Positions 1 through 10,806 of a DNA stretch of 64,000 nucleotides are shown here, piece by piece. The DNA comes from Ichthyophis bannanicus (taxonomy: Eukaryota; Chordata; Amphibia; Gymnophiona; Ichthyophiidae): contig CM066036.1 of NCBI GenBank assembly GCA_033557465.1, positions 584,681,574 through 584,745,573 of the forward strand, written 5' to 3'. The translations under genes and the position numbers were made by a program. The number at the start of each line of letters is the position of its first letter. The first letter of the stretch is position 1. The notes below the pieces were generated by a model. That model saw only the letters and a list, made by a program, of their open reading frames with translations. It was not told the origin of the DNA and did not search any database.

Positions 1-823
1 ACTTGTCAGGGATGAGTGAAGTCCTGTCGAGTGGGACATTGAGCAAGACCTTTGCCAAGGATCGACTCAAGGTCTCAAGACCTCAAGGATCGGCTTGGTC
101 ACCGGGGACATCCTCGAGGTCAGGGGACCAGTAGTTGGGGTGGAGGAACCGGACGTGCCGGACATCAGCGCCCGCTGCTGGTCCAACAAGGCAGTTACAC
201 TGCGCTCCAAGGCCGCTGTTCTGGACTCCAGGCCAGATGGCTCCACAGCCTTTGGCGCGGGCACTGAGGGACTCGGGCCCGACACCAGTTCCCCTAGAAA
301 GGAGTCCTCAACGAGGACAGTTTCCAACTGCCAAGGCTGATCCAGAGTTGGATCCTTTCAGGGGACCTAGGTCAGCCGCAACCTCTCCAACGGCTCCAAC
401 CTCTCCACCGGCTCCAATGGCTCAAGCGGATGCCTGGGGCTCCAGGCCGGGGCCTGGGAGGATCCCGGTCGGTTGGAGCCATCCAAGGACGCCGATCAAG
501 AGCTTTTTCTTCTTCTTCGGTTCCCGAAAGAGAGAGACCCCCCTTTCCGAGGACCCACGACAACGCTCGGGGCTTGGAGAGTTCCTCCCAAGGTGTCGAG
601 GCCTCAGACAAGTTCCTGACCTTTGGAGGCATCAGGGATTCTGGAAAAATTTTGTCATGCTGCTGCTGGCGGCTCCTAAGGCCCTTAGAAGATATCTTTA
701 TACAAAGGCCACAGGCAGCTGGATCATGGTCCGCACCGAGGCACCGGAGGCAGCAGTCATGTGTGTCTGTAGAGACTTTAGTTTAGTATACCGATCACAC
801 TTTTCAAAGCTGCTGGTCGCCAT
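1..823 (-). pseudogene. DIRS gag remnant (DA1)
   Basis: Gag of DIRS elements is the putative structural protein that packages element RNA; its exact role is poorly known. The start codon at 823 begins MATSSFEKCDRY, matching the N-terminus of the other family A gags (MATSGFQKCDRC in DA4), but the second cysteine of the first CxxC pair is replaced by tyrosine and the frame then breaks. A later in-frame piece (67-327) keeps the conserved stretch LxALERSxxALxDQQRAL seen in DA3 and DA4. Several frameshifts make it non-functional. The long plus-strand frame at 135-884 is only the antisense of this gag. Confidence 0.7.
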
Positions 824-1198
824 GGGGGAAAAAAGGACCTCAGCGAAGTTGAAGACCATTCGGGCTGCCAGCGGTGGAAAATGAGCGAAAATGCCAACAC
901 GGGAAAAAAGCAAAACCTAACAAAAGAAGCCGACCCCGATATCAAGGCACCAAGGTTGGCTGCAGGAAGAGTACCGGTGCAACAAGAGACGAGTAGAACT
1001 CGAAAAGAAAATCAACTTTAGGCGGGAAAAAAGGAGACTAAGCAAGATGGCACCCTTGGATGGGAAGGGGACCACACGCATGCGTGGTAGCAATCTCAAA
1101 GGCTTTCTTTGAAAGCTGGGGATTTGCTCCGCGCTGGCTCCGTCGGCGCCGACATTAACTATATATGAGGATTGACTTCCTGCTTGCTCCCGGAGAAC
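1..1198 (-). mobile_element. DIRS retrotransposon DA1 (family A), gag-side part cut by window edge
   Basis: This is the 5' part of a DIRS-order element read on the minus strand. Its right terminal repeat lies at about 1135-1198 and carries GTCGGCGCCGAC followed by a degenerate form of the family A end (ACCCATATGTGAGGACTGACTTCC in the consensus, here with several changes). A gag remnant follows toward position 1. The recombinase and polymerase part would lie beyond the window edge. The element is decayed, with no long gag frame. Confidence 0.75.
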
Positions 1199-1284
1199 TG
1201 TGTCTCTGCTACCACTGCTGTGAACTCGCTGTAATTAAAGCATAAGACCAGACGGATACCGACTCTTGGAAGAAGGGCTGCGAA
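1199..1284. other. Short spacer between DA1 and DA2, shares a motif with 19580-19620
   Basis: This 86-bp stretch contains ACTCGCTGTAATTAAA, also present just outside DA3 at about 19603-19618. It may be a fragment of an older repeat, perhaps an LTR edge, into which DIRS copies landed. No coding content is seen. Confidence 0.3.
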
Positions 1285-2690
1285 CCCGTTCCACTCTATT
1301 TGTTAACGTAGAGCATCGCGACCTGGTTGTCAGTCTGGATCAGCACCGCGTGGGGCTGCAACTGGTGGCTGAAAGATTTGAAGGCCCAGAATATGGCCCT
1401 GATTTTCAGCAGATTGATCTGCATTTTGGATTCCATCTGGGTCCAGCAGCATTATGTCAGGAGGCTCTTGCATTGCGCTCCCCAGCTCATTAGAGAGGCA
1501 TCTGTGGTGAGGACTTTCTGGGTGTTGGGTGCCTTGAAGGGTATCCCGGCCTGAAGCTGACCTGGATTCTGCCACCATCCGAGGGAGTCCGCCAGCGGGA
1601 CACATGCACTCTGTCCCGGAGCCTGCTCGCAGCTTGGGTCCACTCAGGGCAGAGGCACCACTGGGCTGCTCTCATGTGTAGATGGGCATCTGGAATCACG
1701 TGAACTGTGGAGGCCATGTGACCCAGTAGGCGGAGAAGCTGGGCGGACATTGTCCTGTACTGTTGCACCTCTGTGGATAGTAACCTGAGGCGTACTGACC
1801 ACGCCTGAGGAAGAAAGGCTTTTGCTTGAAGGGTGTCCAGCTGTGCCCTATGAACTCTAGGCTCTGAGCAGGAATGAGGTGGGACTTGAGGTAGTTTATG
1901 ACAAACCCCAGGTGCTGCAGGGTGTTTATGGTGCATCTGGTGGTGCATTATGCCTCTGCAGCTGTGTCCGCCATTATGAGCCAGTCGTCTAGGTAGGGGA
2001 AGACGAAGGCCCCTTGAAGCCTGAGGTGGGCTGCAACCACTGCAAGGCATTTTGTGAAGACCCTTGGAGATGAGGCCAGTCTGAAGGGCAGTACCCTGTA
2101 TTGGTAGTGCTGTCCCCCCACTATGAACTGGTGGCATTTTCTGTGGCTGGGGTGGATTACGATGTGAGTGAAAGCACCCTTTAGGTCAAAGGAGCAAAGC
2201 CAGTATCCCTACTGGAGGAATGGCAGCAGTGTCAAAAGGGAGAACATCTTCAACTTCTCCCTGACCAGAAACTTGTTGAGCTCTCGTAGGTACAGGATGG
2301 GTCTGAGGCCCGAAGTCCTCTTGGGGACAAGGAAGTACCTCAAGTAGAAGCCGGTGCCCCAGAATTGTTTTGGGATTAGCTCCACTGCTTTGTCCCGGAG
2401 TAGTCATGCTAGCTCAGTGAGGAGCAGTGTCTGGTAAAGGAGAGGCCAGGTGGGTTCTCCAGGAAAGAGCGGGGGCAGCGTCTGATGTAGGTGGAAGAGA
2501 TAACCCTTCTTAACCACCTGTAACACCCAGGTGTTGGTGGTGATGGCTGTCTACCTGTGGGCAAACAGGGCTAGGTGCCCCACAGTGGGCAGCAAAGGAA
2601 CCCCTGGGGGGGTGGGGGGAGGGAGTGTCAAACCCAGGCAGTCAAAAGCTTCCCCTGGGAAAGGCCTGAGATCTGAGATAGTGCCTGGGG
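1285..2690 (-). pseudogene. DIRS pol remnant (RT and RNase H), DA2
   Basis: Translation of the minus strand recovers RNase H residues equivalent to TDNQVAMFYVNK at about 1290-1345. The RT thumb/connection segment LLGHMASTVHV..LHMRAAQW lies at about 1650-1735, and upstream RT core pieces are visible to about 2690. Relative to the 493-residue RT-RH frame of DA4 the copy is interrupted by several frameshifts. It ends within RNase H, so the methyltransferase and recombinase segments are absent. The protein would have copied element RNA into DNA. Confidence 0.7.
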
Positions 2691-2742
2691 CTTCGGAGTT
2701 TTATGCTTTCTTGGATCATGTCCCTGGCCTTTTAGTTGCTGG

Positions 2743-2930
2743 TGCAACACAACAGAAGCAGATATCACGTAGGATGCAGAAACACAGTTTGAAACGTGAT
2801 ATCATGGAAAGACAGAGCTTTTATTGAACCCCTCCCCCAAACTTCCTTCACTCTGGGTTGTCATTGGTTCAATAAAAGCTCTGTCTTTCCATGATACCAC
2901 GTTTCAGACTGTGTTTCTTTTAGTTGCTGG
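2743..2930. repeat. Foldback insertion with 51-bp inverted arms and 14-bp flanking duplication
   Basis: The two arms at 2780-2830 and 2866-2916 are near-perfect reverse complements (51 bp each, about 35-bp loop). The insertion is flanked by the 14-bp direct repeat CTTTTAGTTGCTGG at 2729-2742 and 2917-2930. It interrupts DA2 near the end of gag. Each arm carries an AATAAA-type word. A TIR transposon, or a retroposed product copied back on itself, could both explain it; the 14-bp duplication favours target-primed insertion. Confidence 0.6.
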
Positions 2931-4840
2931 GCCTACTGAGGGCCTGAGAAGGCTTGGAAGTACGGAGTAGTACTGAAGCCCCCTTTCTTCCTTGGGAAGA
3001 AGGGTTTTTTCCCCCAAGGTTTTCTTTCGAGGTTGCACTAAGGTCTTTTTCAATAGCCTGGCTCTCGACACATACTCTGTTTCTATCTCCGCTGCTTTGT
3101 CCGCCATGGGTTTCCCAAATAGGTTTTCACCTTGCAGGGTACATCGATCATTTTGTCCTGTACCCACTGATCCACGTTGGATGACAGCAGCCATGCTTGG
3201 CGTCGTACCCCGATGCCTGTGGCGGCCATCCTAGCTGATGGCTCGAAGCCATCATAGCCTGCCCAGGACAGGAACTTTGAACATTCCTTTCACGCTGAAG
3301 TTAGGGTCTTAAACCTCTGTAGGGATTCTCCATCGAGGCCTGCCGAGAATCTCCTAAGATCGCCCCAAACAGTTCCTTCAGGTACAAGCCGACGTAGAGC
3401 TAGTATGCATGGATTCGGCATGCTAGCACGAGCCCTGAAAAACCTTTTGGCTGAGGGTGTCGACGGTTCGGGCCTCCCTACTGTCTGGTACCGACAAGTG
3501 CATCTTTTGGCTCTTAAGCCGGCGCATGGCTGACTCCATGACCACTGAGTTGTGAGGATGCTGGGCCTTCTGAAACGCAGGGCTCCAGCATACACGGTAG
3601 ATGGCATTGAGACATCTACTGACAAATGGTACTGACGCCAGTGTTTCCCACAGCCAGACGATGAGGAGAAAGGTCGAGGATAGGGAGCACTGGACTATAA
3701 GGGTTTCCTTTGGGGGTGCCTCATATTGTAGTATCTCCAATCCCTCGGTTCCCAGGTTCTCCTCGGCCTCAGTCTCAATCACGAGAGATTTGGCCATATC
3801 CTTCAAGAAATCGAGGAACACAACGTCCTCGGGTGGGGAGCGGTGTTGGGTCGTCAGGGGAGATGGGTCCGAGGGCATATCACGGTGTCACTTTCTGTCC
3901 GGGGACTCTTCATCTTCGGTCTCCAATTCGGACTTGCCACGTGATTACCTTGCTTCAGGACCGCTATCCGCGGTGCAGGAACACCGAAGGATCGCTATTC
4001 CAAGCCACAAGTTCTCACCGGGGAGTACCGGAGTACCAAAGTCCGGGACCTCGAATGGGACCAGGGCTTCTCTCAAGGCCAATGGCACTCAAGGACAGGC
4101 TCAACATCCAGGGAAGACCTAAATGTCAAGGGTCCCATCGTCGGGGTAGATGAACTGGACGAGATGGACATAAATGCCAGCAGCATGGCCACTAGAGCAG
4201 ATATACTGCTCTCTAGGGCTGCCAATCTGATCTCCATGCTAGTTGGCTCCGCAGCGCTCGACGCGGGCAACGAGGATTTTGGGCCTGGCATCAGTACTTT
4301 CGAGAGGGAATCCTCAATGAAGATGGCCTCCGATGCCTGAGGCCGGTCAGCAGGAGCCGACAACTCCTTGCGGAGCAATTTGGAGGGGGTGCTCTTGCCC
4401 CAACTCCTCGGACTCACGCCTGGGGCTGCGGGACCTGGGGTGGGATTTCAACTTCTTCCCTGATCCATCATCCGAGGCAGTCTTCGAGGATTTCTTCTTC
4501 TTATGCTCCACTTTCGGTTACTTCTGCTCGGAGCAGTCGTGCTGTGGGAGTCCAAGGAGGCTCTGGCTTTGCGGAAAACCGAGGTGTCAGAGGGGGCCCT
4601 GGAACGTGGTATCATCGGGGAATCCGGGGTGGGGTTGGACTTATGAAAAAATTTTTCCTGCTGCTGCTGATGACTCTTTAAGGCCTTTGGGTCATTGTTC
4701 TGCAGAGTTCGCAGTCAGATTCACTGTGCACCAAGCCAAGGCATCGGAGGTAGCAGTTGTGTGGATTGGTAAGTAACATAACTTTGCCACATCGGTCACA
4801 CTTTTTGAAGCCACTTAAAGCCACTGGAAAAAGGGGGTCT
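2931..4840 (-). pseudogene. DIRS gag remnant (DA2)
   Basis: Recognisable gag blocks in order from the 5' end are: an N-terminal remnant SGFKWLQKV at about 4800-4835 (Cys residues lost); a serine/proline-rich middle with a conserved AALESSxSALxAM block (4073-4417); the FLKDMAKSLVIETEAEE block near 3750-3800; and the C-terminal GENLFGKPMADKAAEIETE block (2904-3194). At least four frameshifts separate these. Its homology is to the family A gags of DA3 and DA4. Confidence 0.7.
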
Positions 4841-5157
4841 CTGCCTCAAAGCAGGGGTCCGAGGCCTCAGGATGAAAAAGGGCATGAACGCTGGTTGAGG
4901 CGGACCTCGATGAAAAACTTGGAAAGGCGAAGCCGAGGTGAGCTGCCTAGGGTGCAGGAAGGAACCTGTACATAAACTGGACAAAATTTAACTATAAAAA
5001 AATCAGACCTTTTCTGGGGAAAAAAGGGACAACGTCCGAAGGGCTCTGTGGAAAAAAGGAGACTGAGGCAAGATGGCACCCTTGGGTGGGAAATGGACCA
5101 CAAATGCGTGATGCATCTCCCAAAGGCTTTCTCTGAAAGCTAGGGAGATACTTCCAC

Positions 5158-5219
5158 ATGGGTTCCGTCGGCGCCAATGTCACCCATATGTGAGGACTGA
5201 CTTCCTGCTTGTTCACGGA
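5158..5219. repeat. Right terminal repeat of DA2
   Basis: This degenerate family A right end retains CCCATATGTGAGGACTGAC and CCTGCTTGTTC; the palindromic core is damaged on one side (GTCGGCGCCAAT). Confidence 0.7.
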
Positions 5220-5235
5220 AAAGTGTGTGAAACCA

Positions 5236-5517
5236 ATGGAGCTGGAGGGCACTCGGATGCAAGCCCTGGTGGACTGGGGGAGCATGAGGACTCTTGTAAG
5301 GCAGGATATGAGGACAACACATCCAATTAATTATAAGAACCTTGTGACTCTAAGTTGCATCCATAGTGATCAGCGGGCCTAAACGATGAAGCAAGTGGAG
5401 CTAAAAAAGGCCACTGGAATGGAGACCCTGGAAGCAGTGATCGTGCCCCACCTGGCCTATCCAGTTATTTTAGACTGGGACTTGCGTAAATTCATGGTTC
5501 TGGGAATGATGGAGAAA
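5236..5517 (+). pseudogene. Ty3/gypsy retropepsin (aspartic protease) fragment
   Basis: The plus strand reads MELEGTRMQALVDWGS, then TLVRQD, and after one stop VIVPHLAYPVILDWDL. This is the pattern of a vertebrate Ty3/gypsy protease: an ALVDTGS active site, then VPxLPYPVLLGRDW. Here the active-site Thr is Trp (DWGS) and an in-frame TAA follows the first 48 or so residues, so it is dead. DB1 is inserted directly downstream at 5518. Gypsy-like sequence may resume at 11194. Confidence 0.6.
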
Positions 5518-5889
5518 GCACAGTTACTTACTGTAACAGGTGATCTCTGGGAACAGCAGGAATAAGTCTTCACATATGGGTACGTCGGTACCGACGGAGC
5601 CTGCACAGGAACGCTCCCCAGCTTCCCAAAAAGGAAAGCTTTTGGGAGCATCCCACAGTGCCTGTGCGCTGCCTTCCCGCCTTTCCTAACCAACTCTCCT
5701 CAGTTCGAGTTTAAAGCTGAGACAAAAGAGAGAGAGGAAAGGAAAGATAGAAAAGAGATACAACTCCTAGGGGAGGTGGGTGGGTTGTGAAGACTTATTC
5801 CTGCTGTTCCCAGAGATCACCTGTTACAGGTAAGTAACTGTGCTATCTCCAGGAACAAGCAGGAATGAGTCTTCACATATGGGGACTCC
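5518..5889. repeat. DB1 left terminal repeat plus internal complementary region
   Basis: The left repeat (5518 to about 5605) is followed about 180 bp later by the internal complementary region at 5788-5889. The first half of that region (5788 to about 5840) is the reverse complement of the left end. The second half (about 5843-5889, CTATCTCCAGGAACAAGC onward) is the reverse complement of the right end at about 11151-11193. In DIRS-1-like elements such a region is thought to template joining of the two ends in a circular intermediate. Confidence 0.85.
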
Positions 5890-5995
5890 CTAGCTGAGAT
5901 GCCTGGGAGATCCCCAAGGATATGAGACCCTGAAAGGGGTTTGCGTCCTCCTATGGATCTCCGGCATCCATCCAGGGAAGGAGGGCAGGAGTTGT

Positions 5996-7536
5996 TTAAG
6001 AATGGAACAGGTGTCTGAGGACAGCCTGACCAAACAAGGCATCCCGGCGGGAATCCTTGTCCAAGCAGTAATGGGCTATGAAGGTATGAACAGAGGCCCA
6101 GGTGGCTGCTCGACAGATCTGGTCGATGGACACAGAATTTAGATGAGCCATAGAGGTGGCCATGGCCCTCACAATATGAGCTGTGACATGGCTCTCCAGA
6201 GAAAGGTTCTTGCTCTGGTAGGCGAAAGAAATACACTGAGCAATCCAATTGGACAGTGTTCTCTTAGAGACTGGAAGTCCCAAATGAGAAGGATCAAAAG
6301 CAACAAAAGGCTGGGAAGACTTTCTATGTTGCTGTGTCCTATGTAAGTAAAAAGAAAGAGCTCTTTTACAATCCAGAGTATGAAGATTCCTCTCTGCACT
6401 GGATGCATGAGGAGCTGGAAAAAAGACAGGTAGATATACCTCCTGATTAAGATGAAAAGGTGAGACCACGTTAGGCATAAAGTGTGGATTTGTCCTAAGG
6501 ACTACCTTGTCATGATGGAACCTTGTATAAGGTGGATTAGCCACTAAGGCCTGCAGTTCACTGATGCGGCGACCAGAAGTGACTGCAATGAGGAAAATAA
6601 CCTTCCAGGAAAGAAATTTCAAGGAGGTAGTGGCTAAGGGTTCAAAAGGTGGCTGCATAAGCTGACCAAGAACCAAATTTAAGTCCCATGCCACCGGAGG
6701 AGGCCTAATGGGAGGTTTAGATAAAGTTAGGCCTCTCATGAATCTTGAAATAAGAGGATGAGAGGAGATAGGTTGTCCATTGATGGGCTTAAGGGATGCT
6801 GCAATAGCACTCAAATGGACTCTTACTGAATTTGTTTTAAGTCCTGCATTGGAGAGATGCAGGAGATAGTCTAACAAAGAAGTTAAAAGTAGTGCTAGAG
6901 GGTCAAGACACTTTTCAGCACACCAAATGGAAAATCTTTTCCATTTAAAAGCATAGGAATGCCTGGTGGAAGGTTTCCTGGAAGCATGGAGGATATCCTT
7001 CACCTGCTGAGAAAGATTCAAGTCTTGAAGGTATAGGCCTTCAGTAACCAAGCTCTGAGGTGAAGGGACTTGGAGTTTGGGTGCCACAAAGTCCCTTCCT
7101 CTTGAGACAGAAGGTCTGGAGCAGCTCCCAAGTCCAGGGAGGGGGCTTGGGAGAGATGCAGAAATAGAGGGTACCACACTTGGCGTGGCCAGCGTGGAGC
7201 TATGAGGACCATAGATCCTTGATCCCTCTGGAGTTTGAACAGAGTCTTGGGAATCAAGGGAATGGGTGGAAAGGCATACAGGAAGCCCCGACCCCAATGA
7301 AGGAGGAAGGCATCCATGGCCTGAACCCCCTGACACGGAATTCTGGAACAGAACCGGGGAAGTTTGGCATTCCACGGACTTGCAAAGAGGTCTATGTCTG
7401 GGGTTCCCCATTCTTGAAAGATTCTGAGTACCTGATCCATGTGCAGGGACCATTCGTGTGGAAGCAGAACTCGACTGAGTCTGTCTGCCCAAGAGTTTTG
7501 GATTCCTGGGAGATATACTGCCAAGGAGATGGATAT
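5996..7536 (-). CDS. DIRS tyrosine recombinase (DB1)
   Basis: The recombinase integrates the circular DNA form of the element. The core-binding domain starts near LSQQVKDILHASRKPSTR (about 7020) and the catalytic domain follows. Catalytic residues visible are the first Arg in TSGRRISEL, the HxxR box as AHIVRA, and the Tyr in FIAHYCLDKD close to the C-terminus; the protein ends ALFGQAVLRHLFHS at 5996. The frame is uninterrupted and is joined upstream, by a single extra base near 7522, to the RT-RNase H frame, giving a 793-residue frame up to 8377. It overlaps the methyltransferase segment in another frame. It appears complete and could be functional if expressed. Confidence 0.85.
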
Positions 7537-8956
7537 GATGCTCTCTGACGAAGGCCCATAATCTTAGAGCTTCGTTGCAAAGCGACAGAGAGCCAGTTCC
7601 TCCTTGCTTGTTTATGTAAAACATGGCTACTTGATTGTCCGTATAAATAAGGACTGTCTTGTAGCTGAGGAGGGTATGAAAGACCTTGAGAGCTAGAAAC
7701 ACTGCTCGAAGTTCCAAGTGGTTGATATGAAGAGAGGTCTCCTGTGGGGACCAAGTGTCTTGGGTGGAGAGGTCTTGTAGATGACCTCCCCAACCTGTTT
7801 GAGAGACATCTGTTGTGAGGGTTGCTTGGGGCAACAACTGTTGGAAGGGGGACCCCAGCAACAGATTTTGAGTGGACATCCACCATTGGAGAGACCAAAA
7901 GAGACGTTTGGAGGTTGCTATTTGGTCTGAGAGAGCTCCTGAAGCTTGAGTCCACTGGGTGGACAAAGTCCATTGAGCTGCTCTCATGTGTAGGCAAGCA
8001 TAGGGTACCACATGTACTGTGGAAGCCATGTGGCCTAGCAGTTGTAGCATCTCCCTGGCAGTTAAGTGGCTCTTTGACTGAATCTGGGAGGCTAGCTGCA
8101 CTAGACGTTGGCAACGGGCCTGAGGAAGGTAGGCCCTTGCAGTGATGGTATCCAACCAGGCCCCTATGAATTCCAGGGACTGAGTAGGGATGAGCTGGGA
8201 CTTTGGGAGGTTTACTACCAGTCCCAGATACTGCAGAATGCGCCTTGTGCGGTCCAGGGAAATCTGGGCCTCTGATTGAGATGGAGCTCGGATGAGCCAG
8301 TCGTCCAGATATGGGAAGACAAATATTCCCAGAGTGCGTAGAAATGCAGCAACTATTGCCATGCATTTGGTGAACACTCTCGGAGCAGAGGCCAGACCAA
8401 AAGGAAGGACTCTGCATTGGTAATGTCTTCCCTGGAAAAGAAAACGTAGGAAGTTTCTGTGAGTTGGATGGATGAGTACATGTGTGTACGCAACCTTGAG
8501 ATCTAGAGAACAAAGCCAATCCTGACTTTAAAGGTATGGAAGGAGAGTGCCCAGAGAAAGCATCTTGAACTTCTCCTTGCATAGAAATTTGTTCAATTCT
8601 CTGAGATCTAGAATGGATCTGTATCCCCCTGTCTTCTTTGGAATGACAAAATAGGGGGAGTAGAACCCTGACCCTTGTTGAAGAAGAGGAACTTCTTCTA
8701 TTGCCCCTTGGGCAAGAAGGGTAGTTATCACCTGACCTAAAAGGTTGAGAAGAGATGTGGGAGAATTGAAGTGTCTCACCATGGTGTGGGGAGGAAGGTC
8801 TGAGAAATTAAGTTTGTAGCCCTCTCTTATGATGGAGAGGGTCCACTGCTCTGATGTGATTTGCTCCCATCTGGGAGAAAAATGAGCTAACCTTCCTGGA
8901 ATGGTGAGAGGTTCTGGCTGTGTTAAAGCCAGAAAGGCTAAGTTCTCTAGCATCAA
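7018..8956 (-). pseudogene. DIRS pol: RT, RNase H and DAM-like methyltransferase (DB1)
   Basis: The order from the 5' end is: RT fingers (SPYFVIPKKTGGYRSILDLR), motif A (SLDLKVAY, where other copies have DLKDAY), the YLDDWLI catalytic box at about 8300, the thumb (LGHMASTVHV), RNase H with TDNQVAMFYINKQGGT, then a segment WGTPDIDLFASP through FLYAFPPIPLI that matches the DAM-like methyltransferase region of DIRS polyproteins. The frame has one premature TAA at 8528-8530 (CAG in related copies). One extra T near 7522 moves the methyltransferase to another frame (7018-7524). Otherwise it is well conserved. Confidence 0.85.
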
Positions 8957-8989
8957 GTCAAAAACCCTGAGGGGGTTGGGACTGCTGGG

Positions 8990-10806
8990 TTACAGCAGCC
9001 CCTGTAGACTTAGGCCTGGCCTGCTTAGGTTGCTGATGCTTAGCGGTAAGCGACCTGTAGAAGATTGTTGGCCAGAAGTGGAAGGAAACCTGCCCTTTTT
9101 GAAAAAAGACTTTTTAAAAGTCTTTTTCTTGGCAGGAATGGAGGTAGACCTTGAAAGTCTATCCAGAGCAGAATTCTCTGCATCCATTTGAGTGGCTTTA
9201 ATTTGCCACTCTTTGCCAAACAGATTTTCACCTGTACAGGGCAGATTTCCTAAGCCATCTTGAACCCAGGGTTCTAAATCAGAAGCCTGGAGCCAAGCAA
9301 TTCTGCGAGCAGCTATGGCAATGCCTGAGGCTCTACTGGCACCTTCAAAGGAGTCAAAGGCTGCCCTGTTTGAAAACCTGGAGATGTCCTGAGTATGCTT
9401 AAGCCACATGCGGAATTCTTCCCTTTTATCTTCTGGAATAAAAGGGAGTAAGTGTGCAGCTTTTCTGCCACTTCTTTCAGAAACATACCCATATGAAGGC
9501 TATATGAGTTGATTCTGGCAATAAGCATACTGGCCTGGAAGATTTTCCTACCAAAAGCATCCAAGGTCCTGCATTCTCTTCCTGGAGGAGCAGAAGAGTG
9601 TCTCTTTGTACTCTTTATCCTCTTCATAGCTGACTGCACCACAATGGAATGGTGAGGAAGCTGAGTTTTCTGGAACCCAGGACAAGGAGGGACACGATAC
9701 ATAGTGTCCAACCTGCGAGAATGAGGAGAGAGAGTGAGAGGAGTCTCCCATAAATCATTCATGTATTCATGAAGAATTTCATGAATTGGTAAGGCGACTG
9801 CCTCTTTAGGAGCCCTAGAGTATCCTAAAATATCTAATTTTTTTGCTCTAGTCTCTGATTCAGAGGTTACTGAAATAGAGAGTCTTTTAGCTACTTCTCT
9901 TATGAAGTCTTGAAAGGACAAGTCCTCTGGAGGAGACATTCTTCTTTTTGGAGAAGAAGTCTCCTCAGGAAGGGCTATGGATACTTCAGGAGACTCATCT
10001 GATGTATCAGAATAATCAGAGGAATCGAAGTATCGCCTGTCAGGGTGCTCTTCTAATGCTCGATACGCGTATCGAGCGGTATCGACATCGGGAGTCCCCA
10101 GTACCGGATCGGTACCGAGAAGTAGCCCTGGACAAGAAACCGCAGCAGTCGGTATCCTGGTCGATGTCGATGCCGTCGTTACCGGCATCAACGGTGGTGC
10201 CGCTACCGGAGCCGATACCGACAACGGAGCTCGTTGCGGTACCGCCGGCGTCGCAGCTTGAATGAAGGCTGAAATAGCCTGCTGCATGGACAGTACATTC
10301 TGATCCATCGACGCCATGAATGCCTGGAGGTCGGTACCGGTAGATTGTGCTGGTACCCCAGAGCATTCTAACAGGTGATCGGTCGAGGCCGTGCCATCGA
10401 TGTCAACCTGTAACCCCATAGGAGGAGCTTTGGAAGCCGGAGCTTCCCGCCGGGGTTGTTTGGCTGGTGCAGGATCCTCGAGGGCAAGCCCGGAGGCATC
10501 TCGATGCTTAGAGGGAGATCTACCCTTCGAGGACCTGCTAGGTTTATGTTTGGTTACCTGAGATCCTTCAGGAGAAGAAGACCTGGAAGATGTCGATGCT
10601 ACTGCCGGTGCCTCAGCGGGAAACAGGACATGGAGCATAGCTGCTCGGTTCTGTAACCCCCGTTTAGACATAAGAGAGCAGGACGGACAATCCGGAATGG
10701 AGTGTTCAGGACCCAAACATTTAAGACACCATTCATGGGTATCTGTAACAGAAATAGTACCGCTACACTTAGTGCATTTTTTGAACCCGGAGGTTGGTTT
10801 TTCCAT
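8990..10806 (-). pseudogene. DIRS gag (DB1), one frameshift
   Basis: The start at 10806 gives MEKPTSGFKKCTKCSG. An N-terminal Cys/His module follows: CTKC, then THEWCLKCLG, then CPSC, suggesting a zinc-binding fold. The middle is rich in Ser, Pro, Thr and Ala and carries many GGTACC words in its DNA. The C-terminal domain includes SPPEDLSFQDFIREVAK and FQKTQLPHHSIVVQSAMKRIKS. The first frame runs 497 residues to 9313; a one-base shift near 9456 moves the last 139 residues (AWLQASDLEPWVQD, CTGENLFGK and a basic tail) to frame 8990-9409. It is probably a recent lesion. Confidence 0.85.

Larger units (their letters stand above)
1285..5219 (-). mobile_element. DIRS retrotransposon DA2 (family A-like), lacks recombinase end
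   Basis: The copy holds RNase H and RT remnants (1285-2690), a gag remnant (2931-4840), and a degenerate right terminal repeat at about 5158-5219 with CCGTCGGCGCC and CCCATATGTGAGGACTGAC. The recombinase and left terminal repeat are missing; the element breaks off inside the RNase H sequence at about 1285. It is also interrupted by a foldback insertion at 2743-2930. Many stops and frameshifts suggest an old copy. Confidence 0.75.

Noticed and set aside
135..884. 249-codon plus-strand open frame at the window start
   Set aside because: Antisense of the DA1 gag remnant; no independent evidence for a gene.
5996..8377. 793-codon frame as a natural RT-recombinase fusion protein
   Set aside because: Comparison with DB3 shows that one extra base causes the fusion; I kept it only as a point to check.
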